This document shows positions 27,801-62,266 of a stretch of DNA of 64,000 bases, in pieces. Position numbers and translations under genes: made by a program. Numbering within the stretch: position 1 is the stretch's first letter; each line of letters opens with the position of its first letter. The notes beneath the pieces were generated by a model. That model worked only from the letters and a program-made list of their open reading frames with translations, searched no databases and was not told where the DNA came from. Source of the DNA: Streblospio benedicti (lineage: Eukaryota > Annelida > Polychaeta > Spionida > Spionidae); contig CM032665.1 of NCBI GenBank assembly GCA_019095985.1, positions 35,315,019-35,379,018 of the forward strand, written 5' to 3'.

Positions 27801-27921
27801 GGTAAAATTGTATTAACTTTATCAAGTAGAAAACAACAACAATTCACACATTACCTTGTCGTATTTCCAATAAAGCAATTAAAATCACCACCAGGTAACG
27901 AAAATTACCACCTTTTCCCAT
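638..27921 (-). CDS. Gene A: secreted or surface GCC2/GCC3 (ephrin-receptor-like) repeat protein, 3' end off window
   Basis: Twenty exons on the minus strand: 27921-27855, 26158-26056, 22938-22800, 17823-17703, 17195-16998, 15906-15763, 14251-14102, 13777-13631, 13382-13233, 12350-12204, 8544-8497, 7931-7843, 7612-7418, 4311-4180, 3948-3853, 3557-3395, 3071-2956, 2706-2518, 2125-1881, 858-638. All junctions are AG/GT and phases agree, giving 2860 coding bases (about 953 residues) without a stop. Residues 1-22 form a signal peptide. The rest is cysteine-rich repeats of about 50 residues with the pattern CPAGxxCxDPxxxPxxCxxGxYxxxGxxxCxxC, the Ephrin_rec_like/GCC2_GCC3 family. No kinase, EGF or membrane segment is visible in this part; the C-terminus lies beyond position 638. 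Entry into the secretory pathway is inferred from the signal peptide and disulphide-type cysteines. The ligand or partner is unknown, and I cannot assign a vertebrate orthologue. Confidence 0.87.
1497..1774. mobile_element. Non-autonomous TIR element (MITE)
   Basis: The ends are inverted: TACCGTATTCGTTCTAATAAG on the left and, reverse-complemented, TACCGTATTCATTCTTATAAG on the right. It is 278 bp with no coding capacity, in a gene A intron. The TACCGTA start is shared with the element at 19270. Confidence 0.65.
1881..2125 (-). CDS. Gene A exon 19: GCC2/GCC3 repeats, weak donor
   Basis: Starts after acceptor CCCCAG in phase 0 and encodes ESACEACPAGSSCSGN, then CTACPVGSFCVTTDSEPADC and CTDCPAGSHCPATT. 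The donor GTACGCC is weak. It is chosen because splicing there restores the repeat consensus across the junction, HCPATT|SVPIACASGEYS. Read-through would reach a stop within about 13 codons, so a short retained-intron end is possible. Confidence 0.8.
2518..2706 (-). CDS. Gene A exon 18: GCC2/GCC3 repeats
   Basis: A phase 0-0 exon of 63 codons with acceptor CTCTCAG and donor GTAAGT. It encodes NIACTSCPAGYSCASASAVP, then GATSCTDCPAGQSCLDPSAV. It spans the junction of two repeats. Confidence 0.88.
2956..3071 (-). CDS. Gene A exon 17: GCC2/GCC3 repeat
   Basis: Phases 1 to 0, acceptor CTGTAG and donor GTGAGT. It encodes GLTSGAGAAACSPCPAGQHC, then SPAACATGFYSLEGA. It is strongly GC-rich. Confidence 0.86.
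3395..3557 (-). CDS. Gene A exon 16: GCC2/GCC3 repeat
   Basis: Phases 0 to 1, 54 codons plus one base, acceptor TTTCCAG and donor GTAAAC. It encodes LCASGYYSIGPTDACSLCPA, then NCAAGQFSPVGETSCSSCPA. Confidence 0.87.
3853..3948 (-). CDS. Gene A exon 15: GCC2/GCC3 half repeat
   Basis: A phase 0-0 exon of 32 codons with acceptor TTTTCAG and donor GTAACG. It encodes SCPAGQKCLDKAAAPVDCDD, then GFFSLDGMMNCE. Confidence 0.86.
3992..4050. repeat. Hairpin-forming inverted repeat
   Basis: The arm GATTCAAATATATAGATACC is mirrored by GGTATCCATATATTTGAATC 19 bases later, in the intron between gene A exons 14 and 15. It may be the core of a small foldback element. Confidence 0.55.
4180..4311 (-). CDS. Gene A exon 14: GCC2/GCC3 repeat
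   Basis: A phase 0-0 exon of 44 codons with acceptor TGTGCAG and donor GTCAGT. It encodes TGEYASGGACVPCDKGFECP, then RRECGNGYYQDQTGQSTCK. It follows exon 13 in frame after a 3.1-kb intron. Confidence 0.87.
4754..5844. mobile_element. Non-autonomous TACAG TIR element, pogo/Tigger-like
   Basis: The left end is TACAGTGGAACCTGTCTATT and the right end, reverse-complemented, is TACAGTCGCACCTCCGAGTA. Both run into a GACCACC motif, with internal copies of GAGAGGTGGTCTCAATATAG at both sides. About 1.09 kb with no transposase visible. Related pieces occur at 13418, 15655, 49450 and 58614. Confidence 0.65.
7418..7612 (-). CDS. Gene A exon 13: GCC2/GCC3 repeats
   Basis: A phase 0-0 exon of 65 codons with acceptor GTGCAG and donor GTAAGT. 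It encodes CPSGYYQTATGQTSCTQCPE, then CSDPAASPVACGADEYAPAG and CPPGQICSGGSVTSCG, about one and a third repeats. Confidence 0.88.
7843..7931 (-). CDS. Gene A exon 12: second part of split module
   Basis: Acceptor GTGCAG, donor GTGAGT, phases 1 to 0. It encodes NKCPDPAVGEVACPAGTYQA, then ASCVN, completing the module begun in exon 11. From this point the introns are mainly phase 0. Confidence 0.85.
8497..8544 (-). CDS. Gene A exon 11: half module, 16 codons
   Basis: A 48-bp phase 1-1 exon with acceptor TTTTCAG and donor GTCAGT. It encodes GYYSGAGASSCTPCGTG, the first third of a module. Exon 12 supplies the rest, so here an intron splits what exons 6 to 10 carry whole. Confidence 0.82.
9735..10545. 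repeat. Tandem array, unit about 370-376 bp
   Basis: GGAGGAGCATTTAATATGTT-like blocks occur at about 9822, 10110 and 10486. The blocks ATTGCCA...GTATGGCTGT and GGTGTATTTAATCT recur about 370 to 376 bases apart (9960 and 10330; 10020 and 10397). It is G-rich on the plus strand and lies in the intron between gene A exons 10 and 11. Two full units plus a partial one. Confidence 0.65.
10942..11091. mobile_element. Short TIR element ending GGCAGATCCA
   Basis: Begins GGCAGATCCA and ends with its complement TGGATCTGCC. The interior is rich in G then C, with TTTCATG and AAACCCT motifs. About 150 bp, non-coding. Related copies are at 14545, 28761 and 52052. Confidence 0.6.
11320..11960. repeat. Local direct duplications
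   Basis: TTATTTTGGGGTTGGACTTA occurs near 11357 and 11530. A block beginning ATGGGGCAGGGG and including CACACTGCACCGGG occurs at about 11645 and again at 11840, roughly 195 bases later. The copies have diverged. Gene A intron; no coding sequence seen. Confidence 0.55.
12204..12350 (-). CDS. Gene A exon 10: GCC2/GCC3 repeat module
   Basis: A phase 1-1 exon of 49 codons with acceptor AATCAG and donor GTAAGA. It encodes GSYADTVGQSECTLCPAGSE, then APVNCPEGTSSTNGSVVC. Like exon 7 it uses more A/T-ending codons than its neighbours. Confidence 0.87.
13100..13172 (-). pseudogene. Remnant half repeat exon in gene A intron
   Basis: The minus strand reads TMTPVVCATG, matching the second half of a module (xxAPVxCAxG), in an intron between exons 9 and 10. 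The following residues lose the pattern and no donor restores phase. It is probably a decayed exon, or less likely a rarely used one. Confidence 0.5.
13233..13382 (-). CDS. Gene A exon 9: GCC2/GCC3 repeat module
   Basis: A phase 1-1 exon of 50 codons encoding GYYTSSTGTADACTICPAGS, then APVQCSAGTYATEGSTVC. Acceptor CCAG, donor GTAACG. A remnant of a half module lies just downstream at about 13100-13170. Confidence 0.88.
13631..13777 (-). CDS. Gene A exon 8: GCC2/GCC3 repeat module
   Basis: A phase 1-1 exon of 49 codons with acceptor TTTGCAG and donor GTAAAT. It encodes GYYADSTGSTECTECTAGSQ, then GPVECAAGFYSSAGAIVC. It is the module closest in protein sequence to exon 7. Confidence 0.88.
14102..14251 (-). 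CDS. Gene A exon 7: GCC2/GCC3 repeat module, AT-rich codons
   Basis: A phase 1-1 exon of 50 codons encoding GYYAASTGSTSCTECPAGSQ, then APVACAKGTYSASTGEVSC. Its protein matches the consensus, but its codons end mostly in A or T, unlike GC-rich exons 6, 8 and 9. Three partial, decayed DNA copies of this exon lie upstream of it between 14.9 and 15.6 kb. Confidence 0.87.
14545..14621. mobile_element. Fragment of the GGCAGATCCA family
   Basis: Contains TATTTCATGAAAACTTATGA, a C-rich run (GCGCCCCCGAACCCCCAC) and ends CATCTGCC, as in the copy at 10942. Only one end is clear. Confidence 0.4.
14895..15625 (-). pseudogene. Three partial decayed copies of gene A exon 7
   Basis: The intron upstream of exon 7 holds three fragments matching exon 7 DNA on the same strand. 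About 15505-15620 matches the first part almost base for base around TGAATGTCC and GGTAGCCAGTGCTCTGAT. About 15155-15245 matches the second half, around GTGCAAAAGGAACTT and CTTGTAG. About 14897-14985 matches scattered parts, including the closing GCCTCAGGTA. None keeps an open module with both splice sites, so I read them as duplicated, decayed exons and not part of the transcript. Confidence 0.75.
15763..15906 (-). CDS. Gene A exon 6: GCC2/GCC3 repeat module
   Basis: A phase 1-1 exon of 48 codons with acceptor TTCCAG and donor GTCAGT. It encodes GYTSAAGATSCTVCAAGSKC, then PVTCGTGTYAPEGSAVCSPC. It is one complete repeat whose two half-repeats match exons 7 to 10. Confidence 0.88.
15993..16430. 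mobile_element. Probable Tigger/pogo-like fragment
   Basis: Starts ACAGTAGTCCCTGGGTTATG, a pogo/Tigger-type end, followed by repeated GCGGCC motifs (AAGCGGCCAACTG, TTACGCGGCCTAC, AATGCGGCCGC). I could not find the other end, so the right limit is approximate. Confidence 0.4.
16998..17195 (-). CDS. Gene A exon 5: GCC2/GCC3 repeat module (198 bp)
   Basis: A phase 1-1 exon of 66 codons, longer than the standard module. It encodes KKCPSTGMEQPTDCPDGFYQ, then CVECPAGHACADKTAAPAEC and a closing GSTSCLNCANG. The GC-rich codons stand out against AT-rich introns. Confidence 0.88.
17703..17823 (-). CDS. Gene A exon 4: cysteine-rich segment
   Basis: Acceptor TTTGTAG, donor GTAATA, phases 0 to 1. It encodes ACSGGQVGNN, then TACIECTAGNYRLTSQTQC and TECPAG. 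From here the gene changes to phase-1 introns. Confidence 0.85.
17945..18090 (+). mobile_element. SINE copy, plus orientation
   Basis: Contains GTGCGCTACAGCAGCAAATG, GGGAGTTGATAAAGG and GCCAATAACCTGGTGTAAAT. These blocks occur in the same order in the copies at 38265 and 38640; the last also occurs at 49715. No tRNA-like head was found on this copy. Confidence 0.55.
18244..18438. mobile_element. Foldback MITE, about 195 bp
   Basis: Left AAGTGCTCAAGTTATTGGCA then CCCT; right AGGGTGCCGATAACTTGAGC and a second copy of the end motif just outside it. A related fragment, ATAACTTGAGCACT, occurs near 63400. Confidence 0.6.
19270..20419. mobile_element. TACCGTA TIR element interrupted by another element
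   Basis: The left end is TACCGTAATTTCTTGAATAG and the right end, reverse-complemented, is TACCGTAGTTTCTCGATTAC. GGCGCTTA lies inside both ends. About 1150 bp including a 337-bp nested insertion at 19810-20146. Non-coding. Confidence 0.65.
19810..20146. mobile_element. Nested pogo-like MITE
   Basis: Ends TACAGCTAAACCTCGATATA and, reverse-complemented on the right, TACAGCTAAACCTCGATTTT. It is flanked by TA at each side. It lies inside the element at 19270, so it is the younger of the two. Confidence 0.7.
20420..22799. other. Gene A intron
   Basis: AT-rich intron between exons 4 and 3. A possible exon near 21180 was considered and rejected. CCCCTGGGAGTTGATATA near 21894 resembles a piece of the SINE family. 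Nothing else supported. Confidence 0.45.
22800..22938 (-). CDS. Gene A exon 3: cysteine-rich segment
   Basis: Acceptor TTTTTCAG, donor GTGAGT, phases 2 to 0. It encodes CEGGANDKTECAMGYFNG and then CSTCKGTNYSPSPGAASCT. The final SCT joins in frame to AC of exon 4, re-creating the CxxC that closes each module. Confidence 0.85.
23228..24318. mobile_element. Long inverted-repeat element, about 1.1 kb
   Basis: The outer ends are inverted (GTTGGTGCCAGTTTGCAC on the left; TTAGTGCCAGTGTGCAC reverse-complemented on the right). Inner arms of about 75 bp at 23284-23360 and 24033-24106 share GTTCAATCGTTACA and AACGTTTGTGTGGAAAAAAG. No coding capacity, in a gene A intron. Family not recognised. Confidence 0.65.
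26056..26158 (-). CDS. Gene A exon 2: first cysteine cluster
   Basis: Acceptor TTGCAG, donor GTAAGA, phases 1 to 2. It encodes about 34 residues with CDCTVDCQTSC followed by CASCPTGHY, the entry into the repeat region. The CxCxxxCxxxC spacing is unlike later modules, so it may be a capping segment. Confidence 0.82.
26465..26500. repeat. (AT)n microsatellite with T run
   Basis: About eleven AT repeats followed by TTTTTTTTT, in the intron between gene A exons 2 and 1. Confidence 0.8.
27855..27921 (-). CDS. Gene A exon 1: start codon and signal peptide
   Basis: ATG at 27921 opens MGKGGNFRYLVVILIALLEI, a short basic start followed by a hydrophobic core, typical of a signal peptide. The donor GTAATG leaves phase 1. 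The next exon begins the cysteine-rich part, so cleavage near residue 22 is likely. The 5' UTR and promoter were not resolved. Confidence 0.8.
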
Positions 27922-28767
27922 CACTTGTTTCTATTTTACTCTGGTAATCACATGCTCAGATGATAATTTCCACCTGCGCAGTCGTAATTATCCGAAAATT
28001 CCAACTGACGACACTACTCAGCAGTCTGGTGGTAACTTCTTAGGGTTGGCCAGTGCGTGGTCTGTGGATCTCTATCTGTTGTGATCTATCTACACGCCGC
28101 CACAACGCCTTGATCCATTCTACTCTATCAGTCAAAATCAATATGTTCCATAATCAGCAACATTTTAATACGGTTTCATAAAAATCTGCTGCCACATGAG
28201 GCAGCGGCGGCCACACATATTTCTTCCACATGGATCGACCAGCATTTGGGTATTGTTGTCCCTATTATAAATTAATCGGTGTTATTGATTCAACCAATTC
28301 AGTTGTGGCCAACCATGAATACATAGCTGACTTGAAGGCATTCATACATATAACAACCATGAACACCTAATCCCGTGGTTTGAGTCACTTTTGAGTTGGT
28401 AGCACAACACAGTTATAAGAAGTTATAGATGCAATTTCCTGTCCGCATCCTATATCGTACTTTTCAACAATTAGAAATGAAGGAAAAGAGAAGAAATAAT
28501 TGTGCACTGGCCATATGCAGTGGTCGAAATATGCCAGCCTGCCGGCCCGAGACAGACATATTGCCGGCAAATTTAGGTGCAAGTTACGATCATTTTTGCC
28601 GTCATCGGTCCCCGTTCTGACGCTGGAAAATGTTGGAATTGAAGCTGTTCCCTGGGCCGTGCAGAGATTTTAAGAATAGAACAGCTAACGTTTTATGGCA
28701 CACAGACATCATATAGCTCTATGCTTATTCTTCAAAGTGTATTTGATTTGTTTCTCCATAGGCAGAT

Positions 28768-28856
28768 CCGGGTGGGGTGGGGTGGGGGTGGGGGAAGTGG
28801 AGCAGGGGGCGTGCACACACCTTTTCCCTGGGGGGGTGGGGGGGTGGGGTAGGGAC
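28768..28856 (+). other. G-rich run with quadruplex potential
   Basis: Many closely spaced runs of three to seven G (GGTGGGGTGGGGTGGGGGTG, then GGGGGGGTGGGGGGGTGG). The density is enough for several intramolecular G-quadruplexes on the plus strand. Confidence 0.55.
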
Positions 28857-28889
28857 TTCCATTGTCGCCCTATACGGCATGTGCCACTG

Positions 28890-29035
28890 ATAGGAGTCAC
28901 CTTTTTCAACCCCGCAGTTTCACTAGGGGTCACCTTTTCTACCACTCAGTTTCACTAGGGGTCACCTTTTCCACCACTCAGTTTCACTAGGGATCATGAT
29001 TTCAACATTCCAGCCAGTTTCACTAAGGGAGGTTC
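28890..29035. repeat. Tandem repeat, unit 36-37 bp
   Basis: CAGTTTCACTAGGGGTCACC recurs with small changes about every 36 to 37 bases, four times. Further diverged GTTTCACTAGG copies continue to about 29255. Confidence 0.65.
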
Positions 29036-29909
29036 AATCGCAAGGTTCAATAGCTAGCTCTCTTTTCATGTGATTTTGCATTATTGAGTCATAAAAAGCA
29101 TTAAAGGTAAATATAAGTTGTAGAAAATCTTGTTTTCATTACAGTATCACATATAGAATAATACCCCTTGGGATAATACCCCATTGTTTTCACCCGGTGG
29201 TTTCACTAGGGGTATCATTTTCCTAGTTTTACTGGTTTCACTAGGCGGTATGATTTAGTGGCATCCCCCTGCCCATTCACCCCTGAAGTACCCCCACCCC
29301 CCACCCACCCACCCGGAGCCTTTTCCCCACCAAAACACTTTATTTTCATAGGGTTTTTAGCATGTCCACCATCATTGCGCATACGAAACCCATGAAATCC
29401 CTGAAGTGTGCCCCCCCCCCCCTTTCCAAAAACCTGGATTTGTCAGTGTTCTATTGCTTGTATTTGTTTATTTTATAACATTGTTAAAGTAAAAACTTGT
29501 TAACTTTGAATAATGGTTGATGATTGTAACAATCTAACCTTATTAACTTTGAATAATATTTGATAATTGTCATAATAAAAGAAAGGACAAAAAACAAACA
29601 AAAAAATAACAACTTTCAATGTCCTCTTAAATTCTGAGTTAAGTGTTTATCTTCAGTTTTCACCTTCATATTTGTAGAGTATATAACATTGCTTTCATGT
29701 AAAGCTCATCTCTTTCACACACACAAACGTTTTATTACTAAATGAACACGTATAATACCCATGACACAGTATTTACAAACTAAGTTAAATCTAAGACAAA
29801 TTAATTGGCCACACAGAGCAAGAGTGCAAGGAAAATTACAAGGCGAAAGACTAGTTTCTTTTCATTTCACAAATACAATAGGCAAAAGACAGGACTTTGG
29901 CATTGAAGG

Positions 29910-30650
29910 TGGTTAACTTATGATTCTACCCCTGAGCTAGACTCTGACATACATGCCTGTGATAACGCTAACTCAGACTTCTTCCATGACCCCATTACAC
30001 GTTTTGATTGGATAGTGGTGGTTGAAACTGCATATGCTCCAAAAAAGACCAGAAAGAGAAAAAGAAATCTGCTTCGGAAAGTCGTTTATTTGATGTGGAG
30101 GACCAACAGCTGCACGATGATTGGGAAATGGCAACCCAAATGCTTCCAGGATCTGTGGAAGAACTAAGCAAACATGGGATGATTTGTGACTTTTAAAGTG
30201 TTATGGAGCTTATCACGAAGAACCTTTTTCCCCTCACAAACATTGCCCTTGAACTATTTCTCGAAGTTGTTTGTTGGTATGTATGTAGTTTCACTATGCA
30301 GATGTATTATTCTGAAGTGACAAAACAGTTCTGGTTAGTGGAAACTTAAGCCCTCAAATTCTCAAATTAATTAAATTTTGCTATTCCAAGCATCACATGA
30401 AATCAACATCTCCCAAGTGGGTACACAACTTAAACCCACGGAACTTTAGCATGGAGTAATCCAAGAAGCGATACAACAAACGTTGGCTGAACAGAGTACA
30501 ATGTACATCATTCATTCTCAATGTTGAAACCAGCATTCTGAAGACAAAGATATGTTTTGTCACGAAGATGACGTTACCTTGAATCAGGTCCAAAGTCGTT
30601 TGCGAGATGAGCTAATTGCTGTGCATGATTTGAAACAGATTATTGTCTAA
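29910..30650 (+). pseudogene. Decayed coding stretch, family not recognised
   Basis: Several plus-strand pieces look coding but do not form one frame: an acidic piece with TPELDSDIHACDNANSDFFH, a basic/acidic piece ending EELSKHGMICDF, a piece with ITKNLFPLTNIALELFLEVV and YSEVTKQFWLV, and a piece near GVIQEAIQQTLAEQ. The composition and the FP...YSEVTKQFW pattern suggest a dead DNA-transposon protein or processed copy. It is interrupted several times. No splice pattern rescues it. Confidence 0.4.
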
Positions 30651-31020
30651 TGTTCATGGGGAGGGATGGGGATATATGGGGAGAGAGATGGCGAGAGGAA
30701 AAGAGAGAATTAAACTTTGCTAAGATATAGACAGATTTCAGAAGTCGGAAAAGGTAAGCACACCATGCAATGAAGCCCAAATCATTTTTGACAAATAATA
30801 CCCACATATTGATGATATCATGACAAGAGGTCATACAGCGGATTGCCTTTAACTAACAGAGCGGGTTGCCCATCATTTGGGAAAAACTGGAATATCATAT
30901 TAGAAGTCTATATATATGAATGATGGTGCTAAAATTTTGCTAAACATAAGGCTGATTTTTCAATCTGAAGAGCTAAATTAGACCTATCAAGTGCTAATTT
31001 TAGCTGCTTGGGTCATGATG

Positions 31021-31082
31021 TGCACACACACGCACACACGCACGTACGCACGCACGCACGCACGCACGCACGCACACGCGGT
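31021..31082. repeat. (CACG/CA)n microsatellite
   Basis: ACACACGCACACACGCACGT followed by repeated ACGC units. Simple repeat. Confidence 0.85.
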
Positions 31083-31463
31083 GTCCTCAAGGAGTAGTAG
31101 CTGATGTAAAGTGAGTACAATAGGCACTATTAATAAATTATTCACCCTGAGACAAACTGTGTAGACTCATATAGTTTTATATATTTATGTTCCAGATGCT
31201 TTTGTATAATTATCTAGTGTTCCATTATTGGTGCTTCTGGTAGTTTGGTGTTGGCGGCGGTCTGGACACTCCAGTACGAGATGGTGACCTTTCTGGACAG
31301 GGATTTGATCTCACGTCCATTCTCCCACTGTTATGAGGGATTTGATCACTACAACTCTCCTCTCGTCACATTTTTTGTTATCCATCCGGAAGGGTCCAAA
31401 TCAATCTAAAATACTACCCCTAAGTGTCTGTGATAAAAGATTAGAGTTCCAAATAAGATGTAC

Positions 31464-31672
31464 AATGAAACTAACCACAAAACCATACTGTCCTGATAAC
31501 CTAAACACTGTTTACGTTGTGTTTGGTCAGGACAGTCATTTGGATCAAGTTCTAGTATAGGACAAAAATGAAACTAATCACAAACTCGTACTGTCCTGAT
31601 AACCTAAATGCTGTTTACGTTGTGTTTGATCCGGACAGTCATTTCGATCAAGTTCTAGTATAGGCCAAAAAT
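31464..31672. repeat. Tandem duplication, two copies of about 104 bp
   Basis: ATGAAACTAACCACAAA...ACTGTCCTGATAACCTAAAC is repeated about 104 bases later with few differences. Both copies end TCAAGTTCTAGTATAGG. No ORF spans it in a meaningful way. Confidence 0.8.
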
Positions 31673-32249
31673 GACTGTTCATTGCCAGAGACATCTATGA
31701 CTAGAGATTTGAAGATAGATCGAAGCTTCAAATCATGAAACAGTATTAAAATTTTTGTTTGTAGATGTATTTATTTGCCAACGATAAACTAGGTAAATGC
31801 ACACTTATACGGTAGTATGTTGTTGAAAAGTGTTACCATTTTCTAGGGCTGTGTAGATCAAGAAGCCATCAGCTGGTCATTCATGGTATTAATATACTTA
31901 CACAGTGGCTAAAGTTCAAAGCATAAGATGTTGGAATGATAATCTCCAACTCTAATTGGTAACTTACGTTGAAAGTTAGAACTACACTAAATTGAGATCT
32001 CTAATTATGACTTCTATTTTTTCATCGAGTGTGGTAGAATTTGACTTTTTTTTGCAAGGCTAAATTTCCAGCTTTAAGTGGATTGTTTTAATCCAATTAT
32101 TTGGATGTTTAGTAAAGAAATTTGTCACTTCCATATTTTGTTCAGCATGATTTATCAATGTAGTAAATTGAACAAAATGATGTGATTACATCCGTACATA
32201 GCTGTTGGCTCGATGTAAGCAATAGCAACAAAACAAAATTAGAGTATAC

Positions 32250-32255
32250 TTTATT
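32250..32255 (-). promoter_or_regulatory. Candidate poly(A) signal of gene B
   Basis: This is the first AATAAA I find on the minus strand after the gene B stop codon. It is followed within about 25 bases by a T/GT-rich run, TTTTGTTTTGTTG, as expected for cleavage. It would give a 3' UTR of about 3.2 kb. Confidence 0.4.
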
Positions 32256-35200
32256 TGGAATTTACCCACGTCTTAACATAATAGGACAAGAAAGTTTGAT
32301 AAATAGACCAGGCTACAGTATAAATACAATTACATAACATTGAAAACTGTTTGATATTTTAAATTTTTAAACATTTTCTTATTTACCTATTGTTCACAAA
32401 TTTTACTACAAATTACCTTCAAAGCTGGACTGTAATATTCAGTGTCTTTAACTAGAAATGTCTATCTAACCTAGAAGAATGTATAAGTTGTGGAAATACA
32501 AAACCAATATCTTTTAATAAATATTTAAGAAATCTAGGAATGAATATTTTTCACAAAATATTGCTGGTATCAAGCAAAACTCAAACTATTACAAATGACA
32601 ACAACTGACTGAATACAGCCGACATTTATCTGTACAATCGCCGTACCAAAATAGCAATCTGAATAAAGATTTTGACTAAGCACTTACAGCATGTTTACAG
32701 ACACTATATGCCATTAACATTTCAAATGTACATTTGATATGACAATGTGTTTTCCCTTAACACAAATACGTATCTATATATTTCTACATAGACATAAAAT
32801 TACACTTTTTCCATATGTTTACATGAAATTTTATAGATTGTTCTCTGACATGAATGTGGAATAATAAAATCATATAACTAACAAAAATAAATTTCTTATC
32901 ACATATTCATAATAGAATCTAAAATTCTTTTTCCATTACTTCCCAGTAACATTGTGTTCGATTGACATTTAAATTCAAAATTAAACACAACTAAATCTGA
33001 ATGCACTAATTTGGAATGCGTAGTTTGAAATATAGAGAGCATGCATCTCTGTCGTATGAGAACGCTGTTCATCAACTCGGTAATAGCGGTAGTGATCCTA
33101 TTATAACTGTTGCCTGATACACCTGTTGTCACAAATAAATGTTAAAATCAAATAAGAACTATGATCAATTATTTTGAAATATAACACATTTCTGTTATCA
33201 AAAGTAGCCCAGGAGTTAAAAATAAATGAAAAAGAATGTATTAAAAACCAAATCACCATTTTGAAAATTTGAGGTTGACAATTTAGTATACAAATGCAAA
33301 AAGTTTCAAAGGTTGAGGCTTTTTCTCCCTGGTTTTATCTGAGCAATTCCCCCTACGAAATGTTCAACACAAGAAACACCGAAATCTAAGAGCCTTTACA
33401 TAAAAACATGCACAAAAACGGCATATGTTATTATTTTTTTTACATGGAAAAAAAACCCAAGTTCCTTCTATTCATAATATAACATGGTTACATTTGCAGC
33501 TTCATATCAAAACATAAATTTATACTAATTCTAATATTAATTGCAAAGGCTCTTACAGAGGGACTGCTATCATTTGTTATTATTAAACCATCTTTACCTA
33601 TTGAATAGTTATAATTTTGTGAATAATCACCATGCATTAGCATTGCGTGTTTTTAGACTGGGCGTGTCATACTTAATTAACTAGAAGATTAAAAAAATGC
33701 AATAACAAGTGATGTAGCATGCATCATGATTATTCACTAAATTATTACCATTGCACACTTGATTTCATAGATGTCTGAATATTCTTGTTATTTGGAAATC
33801 ATGTATATCTTAACATGTCCAGATAAACAGACTGTTAATAAAAATCCTTACAAGGTATAATGAATAACGCACTATTCATTTCAATTTTGAACTTCAACAT
33901 ACATTATGACTTCATCTTCTCAAACTTTGATACCTCAAACACCCGTTGTATTTCAAAGCTATTGTTTTACAATTTACCAGAATAATTTAAGGTATAGGTA
34001 AACTTCATTCAAGATAAATGGTAAATCATGTATGATAAAATTTCCAGAAAATTATTAGCATTGAGTGATATGAAAATGTCAAAGACATGTAGAAATAAGT
34101 GAAGTTGAAGACATAATATATACAAACGAGAGATAACACCTGAAGCACCCAGCCAGGAAATTAAGTACATCAACATTAGGAAAGTGACAATAAAATTCCC
34201 TGTCCCAAGTTTGTAAGGAGATAGTTATTTTCCATATGAGTGTATTTTACACAATACCGCTATGGAGAAAAATAGCTATTTCAACTACCTACGTGACAAA
34301 AAAATAGTAAATTGTGTATGCTGATTACATGTGGGCTTCTAAATGCAGCAGTGGAATGGTTTGAGCAGTATTATTGGTGTAACATTATCATTAACAAAAA
34401 TTTGGCCTAATTCTGCAGCATCTCAACTGTGAAAAGAGGAATGTGTAGGAAGTTTTCGAATGGAAAGTCAGTATAATACTTCATTTAGCATTTAGACGGA
34501 ACACAAACAAATCAACAAACATAAAACATCCCTCAATAAAATACCCTAAAAATTCACAGTCACATAAGTCACAATGCATCACCGGACACACACACTTTGC
34601 CATGACCAGAGATTACCAACCGTACCAAAAGTTATGAGCCCTGCAGTTGGGCCATTTTAAGTTGCTATTTTAGACATATTTTTCCTGGTTGTCATGAGAC
34701 TGTGACATTAGTCAGACTTGGGCCATACAGGCATAAAAATGAACCAGTTTTCTACAAAAGTGATCAACTGAGAGATGTGACTATGATCTCAAAGACCTAG
34801 TTTTCATATATAAATATTTAGTTTTAATCTACAACTAATAGTGATCATGTGATTTAAAACGTGTTCACTCAATGAATTAACATGTGTTCAACATGAACTT
34901 TTAGCACAAGGAAATCCCTGTCACAGCAGTGTGTCTTATCAACATCACACATTTTGCCACATTCAATGCAAAAAGTTACATTCACAGTCAAATAACAACA
35001 TACATAACATAAACCCAACAAAGTTCTTAAAATATAACCATTCGATTAAAAATGAAAACAAAGTACCTCTTCGGATATTTTCTCCGAAACATAATAGATA
35101 CAAAACAATAAATTAAGTCTTCAACACATTTTACATTAGTAAGTCGAAAATGTGTAAATGTAAAATTATCTACCGGGTATTTTCATTGAAAACTAGTGGA

Positions 35201-35484
35201 AGCTGAAGCAGTTAGTAAAATTGTAAGTGATATAAATAATTTCATTCACTTTAAAACTAAAAACTAGTATGCATTTTGCATCATTTCTAACATTATTACA
35301 ATTATTTGCTCAAATTTATCCTAATTAAGCTACTTAATAATTGTGGACTAGATTGTATACGAAACAGAAAGAAAATAAAACAAACTGCGCGCCACTTACT
35401 TATATATTATTATCATTACATCCGATCATCGTCTGCGATGAATTGGGCGTAGCGTGATTTTAACGAGCGTGGGCCTGCTACTGT
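32256..35484 (-). other. Probable 3' UTR of gene B
   Basis: AT-rich, repeat-poor sequence between the gene B stop and the candidate poly(A) signal. It holds no convincing exon or mobile element, consistent with one long 3' UTR. Without transcripts it could equally be intergenic DNA. Confidence 0.35.

Positions 35485-62266
<26,782 letters not shown>

Larger units (their letters stand above)
28761..29445. mobile_element. GGCAGATCCA-family element with internal tandem repeats
   Basis: Begins GGCAGATCCGGGTGGGGTGG and ends AAAACCTGGATTTGTC, the diverged inverted ends of the family. Toward the right it has TTTTCCCCACCAAAACACTT, as in the copy at 52052. The middle carries about four copies of a 36-37 base unit at 28890-29035. 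Confidence 0.5.
27922..32249. other. Intergenic region between genes B and A
   Basis: About 4.3 kb upstream of gene A. It holds a GGCAGATCCA-family element, a decayed coding stretch, a CA-type microsatellite and a 104-bp duplication. The gene A promoter should lie just above 27921, but I see no convincing TATA or initiator. Confidence 0.5.
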
